Shown: positions 1 to 5,357 of the stretch, in pieces
Layout of the letters: each line of letters starts with the position of its first letter
Position numbering within the stretch: the stretch's first letter is position 1
Assembly (NCBI GenBank): GCA_937901395.1
Contig: CALCDB010000182.1
Span: 1-6,429 of the forward strand
Source: an uncultured Verrucomicrobiota bacterium
GTDB lineage: Bacteria; Verrucomicrobiota; Kiritimatiellia; RFP12; UBA1067
DNA length: 6,429 nt
Reading direction: 5' to 3'
Position numbers and translations under genes: made by a program
The notes under the pieces: model-generated
Databases searched by the model: none
The model's input: only the letters and a program-made list of their open reading frames with translations
Told to the model about the DNA's origin: nothing

Positions 1-942
1 CCCGAAGCCCAAGAAGTCCAACGCCGCCAACGAGCTTATCGCGCCCATCAGCAAGAACGGGAACAAGGTTATGAGCGGCGTCAACGCATTGGGCAGGATG
101 TGCACGAAGATGATGCGCGCCGCCGAAAAGCCATGCGTCTTCGCCGCCTCCACGAACGTGCGCTTGCGAAGCCGCAGAAACTCCGCTCGCATGTAGTACG
201 ATACCGCTATCCAGTTGAATATGCCGTAACATACCAACAGCACCGTGAACGAACGCCCTATCGTCGAACCGATGAAAATCATCACATATAAAAACGGAAT
301 CGCGCTCCAAATTTCAGTGAGTCGCTGCAAGGTTATATCCGTCTTGCCCCCGAAATACCCTTCCACCGAACCAATCACCAACCCGATGAACATCGCCCAT
401 AGCGCCAAGAGCAAACCGAAGATCAGCGCGATTCGCATCCCATGCACCACTCGCGCATATACATCCCTCCCGCCTGCGTCGATCCCAAATGGATGCTCCT
501 TTACCGGCCTGAATGGAAAGCTTATCTCTGGCGCCGGCAACTCCTTCTCGATCACCGACGGTGCCTCCGACGATTCCATGAAAACGCGCTTGTATCCATC
601 GCGCTCGGTTACCTTCGTGTCGTACCCTTCCAATTCCATCACCCCATTGGACGATTTGCCTACTTTCTCCAATATCTCCTTCGGTCCCTCGTAGTCGATG
701 ATCTCGCCCTCGTTCGTGATGCTATAGCGAGCCGTCTTTACGTCGTATATCTTCTCGATTATTGGCTCACGATATTTTTCCAGACTCGCCGTATCCACGA
801 CTGCCTTTGGATCGCATGGACACACCCAATCCGCGCACATGCAGAATAGGAATATTCCCCCCAACGCAATCAACGAATACCAAGCGCGCTTGATGCGCCT
901 GAAACTGCGAAATCTCTTTATTGTCAGCGGTGAAAAAATCAT
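1..942 (-). CDS. yejE: YejE-like ABC transporter inner-membrane permease (3' end outside window)
   Basis: Second permease of a YejABEF-type importer, the family that takes up microcin C and oligopeptides across the inner membrane. I read 314 codons from the ATG at 940-942 to the left edge without a stop. The protein has a basic N-terminus and a first membrane helix at about residues 22-38. A periplasmic segment follows to about residue 148, then a FGIDAGGRDVYARV stretch (about 153-166) matching the GTDANGGDVLARI region of E. coli YejE. Further helices follow. The EAA loop that contacts the ATPase is at about 265-286 (EAAKTHGF...HILPNAL), and the reading ends in ALDFLGFG, a conserved stretch near the YejE C-terminus; perhaps 40-60 residues are missing. 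The periplasmic segment looks about 30 residues longer than in E. coli. The ATG overlaps the yejB TGA as ATGA, which suggests translational coupling. The ATPase gene yejF may follow off the left edge. Confidence 0.92.
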   Translation of the reverse strand, partial: MIFSPLTIKRFRSFRRIKRAWYSLIALGGIFLFCMCADWVCPCDPKAVVDTASLEKYREPIIEKIYDVKTARYSITNEGEIIDYEGPKEILEKVGKSSNGVMELEGYDTKVTERDGYKRVFMESSEAPSVIEKELPAPEISFPFRPVKEHPFGIDAGGRDVYARVVHGMRIALIFGLLLALWAMFIGLVIGSVEGYFGGKTDITLQRLTEIWSAIPFLYVMIFIGSTIGRSFTVLLVCYGIFNWIAVSYYMRAEFLRLRKRTFVEAAKTHGFSAARIIFVHILPNALTPLITLFPFLLMGAISSLAALDFLGFG

Positions 943-1988
943 TTCTTCGAAAAGTCAATGCGTGGGTCAATAATCATGTAAAGGATATCGGAAATAAGAT
1001 TTCCAATCAACTGGAAGCTCGCCGTAAGCGCCAAAAGCGCCAAGAATACCGCATAATCGCGCCCGATCAGCGCATCCCACGAAAGCCGCCCCATCCCCGG
1101 AATCTCGAATATCGTCTCGATGATGATCGACCCCGCGAAGATAAGCCCGATCATCGGCCCCAACCCCGTGGCGATCGGAATGAGCGCATTGCGAAACGCA
1201 TGCCCCCAAATTGCCCGCCTGCGCGTGGCTCCCTTCGCGATTACCGTCCTCACGTAATCGGCGGAAATCTGATCCAATAGCGAATTCTTCATCAGCAACG
1301 TGAGCATCGCGAACGATCCCGCGACGTAGCAGGCGACCGGCAACACCATGTGCCAAGCGCGATCGAAGAACCACTCCCAAACTGATGGCTCTACATCGAA
1401 ATCGGAGGAGATTCCTCCCAATGGGAATATATCCATGAAACCATCTACCGTCCCGCAGAATAATGTTTTGAACACCATCGCCAACGCAAACGCCGGAATC
1501 GCATACGCTATGAATACGAGGAGACTCGAAACCGCATCGAATGTCTGCCGATGCCTAAGCGCCTTGGCAATTCCCAATGGAATGCAAATCATGTAAGTGA
1601 ATAAGAACGCCGCCAAACCAAACCACAACGATACTGGTATTCGCGAACGTATCAATTCCCATGCGGTCTTATCGGGGTAATCGTAACTCGGCAACGCCAT
1701 CCCCATCTTGTTCACTACCAGCCAATCGTAATATTGCTCGTATATCGGCTTGTCGAAACCGAATTGCTTCTCCAAGTCCTTGCGATATTGCTCCGATACC
1801 TCCCCCGCAGCCGCTCCCGCGCCTTCGCCCGCGCCGCCCTGCGCCGCCATCCCGCGCATGCGCATCAACCTAATCTCAACCGGCCCGCCGGGCAGAAATC
1901 GAGTCAATGTAAAACACACGATGGTTATACCTATGAATGTAGGTATCACCAACAATAAACGCCTTACTAAATACGCCAATCTATCCAT
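939..1988 (-). CDS. yejB: YejB-like ABC transporter inner-membrane permease
   Basis: First permease of the YejABEF-type peptide/microcin C importer, paired with YejE in the inner membrane. It has 349 residues, against 364 in E. coli. The N-terminal helix with RRLLLVIPTF and FLPGGPVE is typical of the family. A Gly/Ala-rich spacer follows at about residues 46-63, then FGFDKPIYEQYYDWL, five further hydrophobic segments, and an EAA-type loop around 250-268 (YVRTVIAKGATRRRAIWGH, then AFRNAL). It ends with the family-typical IDPRIDF close to the C-terminus. Start: the ATG at 1986-1988 gives the expected beginning of the family, and a strong -10 element lies only 8 bases upstream, leaving no room for a Shine-Dalgarno site. 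The gene directly upstream is a DUF4105-like protein, not the usual substrate-binding protein YejA, so the peptide receptor must be encoded elsewhere or be absent. Confidence 0.95.
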   Translation of the reverse strand: MDRLAYLVRRLLLVIPTFIGITIVCFTLTRFLPGGPVEIRLMRMRGMAAQGGAGEGAGAAAGEVSEQYRKDLEKQFGFDKPIYEQYYDWLVVNKMGMALPSYDYPDKTAWELIRSRIPVSLWFGLAAFLFTYMICIPLGIAKALRHRQTFDAVSSLLVFIAYAIPAFALAMVFKTLFCGTVDGFMDIFPLGGISSDFDVEPSVWEWFFDRAWHMVLPVACYVAGSFAMLTLLMKNSLLDQISADYVRTVIAKGATRRRAIWGHAFRNALIPIATGLGPMIGLIFAGSIIIETIFEIPGMGRLSWDALIGRDYAVFLALLALTASFQLIGNLISDILYMIIDPRIDFSKK

Positions 1989-1992
1989 TGCG

Positions 1993-2005
1993 GGATATTA
2001 TACCA
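1993..2005 (-). promoter_or_regulatory. Extended -10 promoter of yejBE, probably leaderless
   Basis: On the minus strand this reads TGGTATAATATCC: a perfect TATAAT (1997-2002) preceded by the TGN of an extended -10. Transcription normally starts about seven bases after the hexamer, near 1990, two bases before the ATG at 1988. I see no good -35 at 16-18 bases spacing, as is common with extended -10 promoters. The same 13-base pattern stands before the DUF4105 gene. The yejBE unit thus probably has its own promoter, independent of the upstream gene. Confidence 0.7.
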
Positions 2006-2028
2006 AAAAATAGCCCCGCCATGTTGTC

Positions 2029-2043
2029 TTAATTCAAAATTAA
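2029..2043. repeat. AT-rich inverted repeat between the DUF4105 gene and yejB
   Basis: Perfect dyad TTAATT-CAA-AATTAA lying about 27 bases upstream of the yejB -10 hexamer, in the 67-base gap after the DUF4105 gene. It is too weak and too short for a terminator and has no T-tract. It could be an operator or an UP-like AT element, or chance in AT-rich sequence. Confidence 0.35.
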
Positions 2044-2055
2044 TCAACCCGCTTC

Positions 2056-3162
2056 CTACGCCTTACCGCCCCTGATCGTGCATGCCAAAACGACGTATGC
2101 CGATACCAAAATGTAATATGCGCCGTCTATCAGGAGATGCGGATATACCGCCATGCCAACCATCCACGCTACCGATATGCCCGCGTAGAACAGCCGCCAC
2201 TTCTCTCGCCATTTCCAAAGGACGATTGGCAATATGTTGAATGGTATTATGTTCCAATGCCACGATGTAGCCGGCAGACTCGAAAGGAATACGAGATACG
2301 TATAGAATATCGCATACGCCGCATAAAGCGCGTAAAGAATGCCCCTGAAGATTCCGCCTCCCTTGCGTAGCATGCCGAGAAAGGCGAAGACCAATATTAT
2401 TCCGCTCGCCACCATCGGCGAGAACCACGCCCCGCCGCCTCGCGCTTCTCCCCCCGATACCATCTCCTCGCCAGCTTCCGTGATTATGAATTCGCCCGCT
2501 ACCTTCGCGTTCCGCAATACCTCCAGCAAGTCGTTGGGTATTATTACCTTTCGGTATTTCGATACTTCCTCATCCACCTCCGTGCCGCCAATCGTCAGCG
2601 CGAAGAATCGATTCCACGGAAAATCATTCAAGCTCTCGTAAAACAACTCCCTTCGCGTCTTCTCGCCGAACTTCGCCGGCCATTTGCCGAAGTCGATGGT
2701 CAATGGCCTCGCCGCCTCCTTCAATGAATTCAGAACCGATTGCGCGCACCCCCGCTCCAAATAGTCGTATGGCAAGGTAACTCCCTCGCTTATCTTGCCA
2801 TCCATTACCTTCCAAAGCTGACGCTTTACCTCGATTGGCAAATTCAACGGATATTGCCTTACTCCTCGCCGATCATCGCGATAGAACGATAGATACGTCT
2901 GCGTCGGAACCGCGAACATCCCCATCTTGAGATTGCCCGAAAGAAAGGTAAGCACTCTCTCGCTCACCATCTCGCTCTCGTATGAATAGCAATAATCCAA
3001 CTTGTGAGTATCGCATTTCAATCGAAGCGCGGTATGCCCGGCGCAGGAATACAATTCCCCTCCTGGCTCCGCTACCATCAAATACGCCTCGACGAAATTT
3101 GGCTCTACCCCAAATGCACAAAACGATAAATGCGCCAATAAAAAGATTATGAACGATCTCAT
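2056..3162 (-). CDS. DUF4105 (Lnb_N-like) envelope protein with C-terminal membrane helices
   Basis: A 368-residue protein of the DUF4105/Lnb N-terminal-like type, known mostly from Bacteroidota and other Gram-negatives and without a firmly assigned function. It has a signal peptide at about residues 1-18 (MRSFIIFLLAHLSFCAFG). The periplasmic domain at about 22-225 carries the family hallmarks ELYSCAGHTALRL (36-48), LERGCAQSVLNSL (135-147) and FPWNRF (181-186). His43 and Cys139 sit where an NlpC/P60-like His/Cys pair would be expected, which is an inference. The C-terminal part has about four membrane helices (roughly 248-265, 274-294, 304-318, 325-360). The loop LPATSWHWNIIPFNILP between two of them resembles the HPATS-x-N stretch of longer DUF4105 proteins. 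The ATG at 3160-3162 is preceded by an in-frame TGA (3175-3177) and directly gives the signal peptide. It ends in TAG, 67 bases before yejB. Confidence 0.82.
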   Translation of the reverse strand: MRSFIIFLLAHLSFCAFGVEPNFVEAYLMVAEPGGELYSCAGHTALRLKCDTHKLDYCYSYESEMVSERVLTFLSGNLKMGMFAVPTQTYLSFYRDDRRGVRQYPLNLPIEVKRQLWKVMDGKISEGVTLPYDYLERGCAQSVLNSLKEAARPLTIDFGKWPAKFGEKTRRELFYESLNDFPWNRFFALTIGGTEVDEEVSKYRKVIIPNDLLEVLRNAKVAGEFIITEAGEEMVSGGEARGGGAWFSPMVASGIILVFAFLGMLRKGGGIFRGILYALYAAYAIFYTYLVFLSSLPATSWHWNIIPFNILPIVLWKWREKWRLFYAGISVAWMVGMAVYPHLLIDGAYYILVSAYVVLACTIRGGKA

Positions 3163-3164
3163 AC

Positions 3165-3177
3165 GGATATTATATCA
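3165..3177 (-). promoter_or_regulatory. Extended -10 promoter of the DUF4105 gene, probably leaderless
   Basis: The minus strand reads TGATATAATATCC: TATAAT at 3169-3174 with the extended TGN, six bases before the ATG. The expected transcription start falls on the A of the start codon (3162), so the mRNA should have no leader. The TGA forming the TGN is also the stop of the short upstream ORF. The match over TGNTATAATATCC with the yejB promoter makes a chance occurrence unlikely. Confidence 0.7.
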
Positions 3178-3238
3178 CATTCTATCGCGCGTGAGCTGCC
3201 GAATTTCCTTCTCCGCTTCCACTATTACAGGTCCTGCT

Positions 3239-3258
3239 TCGTCCGCGTCTGCGGACGA
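3239..3258. repeat. GC-rich inverted repeat (8-bp perfect stem, 4-base loop)
   Basis: TCGTCCGC-GTCT-GCGGACGA, a perfect 8-base-pair hairpin with a four-base loop. No T-tract follows on either strand, so it is not a typical intrinsic terminator. It lies inside the questionable 87-codon ORF, about 60 bases upstream of the DUF4105 promoter. It may be a remnant of a mobile-element end, a regulatory hairpin, or chance. Confidence 0.5.
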
Positions 3259-3404
3259 CACCCCCGCCATCCTACACGCCCGTTTCAAGCCAACTCTCCC
3301 CAAACCCCTGATTTTTGTGTCCTTGGAATTACCCATCGAAATCAGCAACTTATACTGCGACCAGTTCAATTGTGAATACAGTGTGTTCGCAATTGAGGTA
3401 CCAA

Positions 3405-3419
3405 TGGGGTCATACCCCA
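3405..3419. repeat. Short inverted repeat near the start of the 87-codon ORF
   Basis: TGGGGT-CAT-ACCCCA, six-base perfect arms around three bases, at the point where composition changes from AT-rich (right) to mixed (left). No T-tract follows. Role unknown; it could mark a recombination boundary or bind a regulator. Confidence 0.35.
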
Positions 3420-3466
3420 CTGCGACCCAACCTAACACTAATCATAGCATATAGCTGTTTCATTTC

Positions 3467-3595
3467 CTATTTTTCTTTCATTTCGTCATACGATGGGAAT
3501 TGTTGCAAAAAGGCATTTACATCGAAATCACCCTCTACCGTCAGATATTCAATCCCATAAAATCTTAAAGAAGCTTTCACTCCATAAACATTCAT
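3467..3595 (-). pseudogene. 42-codon ORF in frame after the lipoprotein stop, likely remnant
   Basis: ATG at 3593-3595 to TAG at 3467-3469, giving a peptide that begins MNVYGVKASLRFYGIEYL and ends QQFPSYDEMKEK. It looks like real protein sequence: a balanced mix, alternating hydrophobic residues as in beta strands, and no low complexity. It is in the same frame as the lipoprotein gene, separated only by that gene's TAG and five sense codons, so the open frame resumes immediately. It could be the severed C-terminus of a longer or older immunity gene, a tail cut off by a nonsense mutation, or a small gene. No Shine-Dalgarno site is seen. Family not recognised. Confidence 0.35.
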
Positions 3596-3610
3596 ATATT
3601 CTACTAAAAG

Positions 3611-4681
3611 CTATCGTTTCGAGCGTAGCACCTTTTGATCAAAATCCATCAACACTTGGAAATTGTAAAACAACTTATCATCTGGAATCTTATCCATTCC
3701 TTCGATTATGCAATTTCTACTTTTAATATAAATCGTATTTACATTTCCCATAAAAATACGCTCAATATCAAAAGATTGAAGCGTCTTTAAATCAATTCTT
3801 AAATCAACTCTTTCACATCTCGAAAAGTCAATTGTATATAGAGTATCAAATGTCTCATCGTTAATTGACAAATTGATATACGGATCATCCAATAATCTGG
3901 AAGGCTCATCATCTTTTTCATAAAGCGATGATCCTTCACAATCAATATATATTTTTACCGCCCTAAGAGATTTACCTTGCAAAAAATGCTTAATTCCTGA
4001 CACACAACAACCAATATCCAATTTGAAATTTTCCAATTTATCAAGATGCTCCAAAACTGATAAGTCAAGCACTTTATGATAGCATTCATCATCTTTATAT
4101 GGGAAAAAGGATATGATTTCTAATATCTTCAAATTATTTCCTTCATGAAACTGTGGAATAGTAGCAATGAAATCAGAAGTATGCTCGTTTCCAATTCGAT
4201 CGCCGTCCTTCCAACGCAACCCAACGATTCCATTATGTAACTCCGCCTTAGATAAATCAAAAAGTCCATCCAACACAATCCCTTTACACTGTAATGGGAA
4301 ACCTTTGAACAAAAGCTCCCTTGACGATAGATTTTCCCCATACATGGTATGCATCATTTGATATTTCTCCACCTCTCCAGGTGCAAAATAATTCGCAAAC
4401 CAAACCGATGCTTCCTCTGACCGCCCAAATGTATCATAACCAAGTTCACACATAAAACAGGCATACCCGTTTATGCCTTTAGTATCGCGATAACAAACTG
4501 AAGACTTTGAACATAGCCAATCAGATATCTCCGACCACGACGATACAATCGGCACTCTAATCTCCTCACCCCCAATCGCAGTCCACGTAAGAAAGTGTTG
4601 TCCATTAGAAGAATTGCACCCACAATATGCAAAACAACTAATTATACTTGATAAAACAACTAATAAGCGAACAACCTTCAT
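3611..4681 (-). CDS. Secreted, probably lipid-anchored Cys-rich protein; candidate immunity protein
   Basis: A 356-residue protein of no family I recognise. The N-terminus is a clear signal peptide (Lys3, Arg5, then a hydrophobic run to about residue 19), ending in FAYCGCNSS. Cys22 after Gly21 is a plausible lipidation site, although the lipobox is not canonical. Residues about 183-330 show repeated short units with hydrophobic spacing (LKILEI, LENFKLDI, LRAVKIYI, YTIDFSRCERVDLRI, NTIYIKSRNCII), suggesting an irregular leucine-rich-repeat-like solenoid. Cysteines are frequent, in keeping with a periplasmic location. The ATG at 4679-4681 is the first after an in-frame TGA four codons... upstream within the gap, so the start is well fixed. 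It lies 16 bases after the rhs stop and shares the low GC of the toxin domain (13 G/C in 60 bases at 3721-3780). Position and composition suggest immunity to the Rhs toxin; this is an inference. It has no visible Shine-Dalgarno site and may be co-transcribed with rhs. Confidence 0.75.
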   Translation of the reverse strand: MKVVRLLVVLSSIISCFAYCGCNSSNGQHFLTWTAIGGEEIRVPIVSSWSEISDWLCSKSSVCYRDTKGINGYACFMCELGYDTFGRSEEASVWFANYFAPGEVEKYQMMHTMYGENLSSRELLFKGFPLQCKGIVLDGLFDLSKAELHNGIVGLRWKDGDRIGNEHTSDFIATIPQFHEGNNLKILEIISFFPYKDDECYHKVLDLSVLEHLDKLENFKLDIGCCVSGIKHFLQGKSLRAVKIYIDCEGSSLYEKDDEPSRLLDDPYINLSINDETFDTLYTIDFSRCERVDLRIDLKTLQSFDIERIFMGNVNTIYIKSRNCIIEGMDKIPDDKLFYNFQVLMDFDQKVLRSKR

Positions 4682-4697
4682 GGATCATTTAAGATTA

Positions 4698-5357
4698 TTA
4701 ATTAACATCGTACCCTTTGCACACACGGCCTGTTATTCCTTTAAGTAAAACCCTTTGCATTTCAATCATTGCATTTTCAATAGAACGCTCATACTTTGCA
4801 CCAGATGTGCTAGGGGCAGGAATATGCATCCCATTTTTGTGCATCAACTCATGCAATAGCATACAGCCACATCCTCCAAGAGATGAAAATGCACCAGATT
4901 TCATCATTTCTGGGCAAACTATAATTTTACCTTTATATTCTTCATACATCCATCCTCCTTTTACAACTAGGCCAGCCTTAAATGTACCATCACATATATG
5001 ATTATTAGAACCTGAAAGGCAAATTACAGATACCGATCCACTTTTTTCGTCAATATCATGTTTAATCTTTTGAATTCCTTCTCGAAACTCTTTCGCACTC
5101 TTCCAAATTTGACTAACATTAAGCGAGTTTTTAGAAGCATCAACTAATCCATATTTTTTATAAATTTCCCAAATCTCTCGCCAAATTGGATCTCTAGCAT
5201 ACTTTGCGCGCCAAAGTTTCTTATCCTCTCTCGACAACCCATCTGGCATTGTCGGAGACATATACCTCGCTTCTATTTTTGCCAATTCCTTACGTATTTC
5301 ATCAAGATCATTCTCGCATTCTGGTTTAATGCTTTCACAACAAGAATCATATTTGAT
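4698..5357 (-). other. Variable C-terminal toxin domain of the Rhs protein (HExxH, Cys-rich)
   Basis: This is the segment after the conserved DGL of the Rhs core, with the catalytic motif at 4824-4853. In HELMHKNGMH, the two His and the Glu of HELMH would bind zinc and activate water. The third His stands five residues after the second, one residue short of the metzincin pattern HExxHxxGxxH, so this is not a standard metzincin. The stretch CDGTFKAG...GKIIVCPEMM...LLHELMH has the layout strand-Cys-helix-HExxH seen loosely in M76/Atp23-like peptidases, but I would not assign it there. GC content falls sharply here: 16 of 60 bases at 5101-5160 against 33 of 60 in the core at 5521-5580. This points to separate acquisition of the domain. 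Confidence 0.7.

Larger units (their letters stand above)
3175..3438 (-). pseudogene. 87-codon ORF, possible gene remnant with a DUF1016-like stretch
   Basis: Open frame from a GTG at 3436-3438 to the TGA at 3175-3177, 13 bases before the DUF4105 start. The stretch TLYSQLNWSQYKLLISM (residues about 19-35) resembles the LSxQLSWSHYxLLL motif of DUF1016/YhcG-type nuclease-associated proteins. The residues before and after it (for example VAVGYDPIGTS and AGVSSADADEAGP) do not continue that family as I know it. No ribosome binding site is visible, an in-frame TGA stands just upstream of the GTG, and two inverted repeats fall inside it. Its base composition is like the DUF4105 side, not the AT-rich side. 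I favour a decayed fragment of an earlier gene. A genuine small gene is possible. Confidence 0.3.

Noticed and set aside
245..849. Long plus-strand open frames opposite yejE (245-694 and 442-849)
   Set aside because: The minus strand here encodes a clear YejE permease. The plus-strand products show no family features and are antisense shadows.
967..1380. 137-codon minus-strand ORF inside yejB, and a similar one at 2063-2428 inside the DUF4105 gene
   Set aside because: They are out-of-frame shadows of well-supported genes, rich in Arg/Gly/His and without recognisable domains.
1795..1860. Gly/Ala-rich stretch in YejB as a possible insertion or sequencing artefact
   Set aside because: E. coli YejB also carries a variable Gly/Ala-rich spacer at this point, so it is normal family variation.
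3467..3613. Recoding of TAG as a sense codon, joining the lipoprotein to the following 42-codon ORF
   Set aside because: The DUF4105 gene also ends in TAG, and reading through it would add only three residues before TGA. One suggestive case is not enough for recoding.
4640..4650. TATAAT on the minus strand inside the start of the lipoprotein gene
   Set aside because: It lies within signal-peptide codons, lacks the TGN extension and the ATCC seen at the two good promoters, and is expected by chance in AT-rich sequence.
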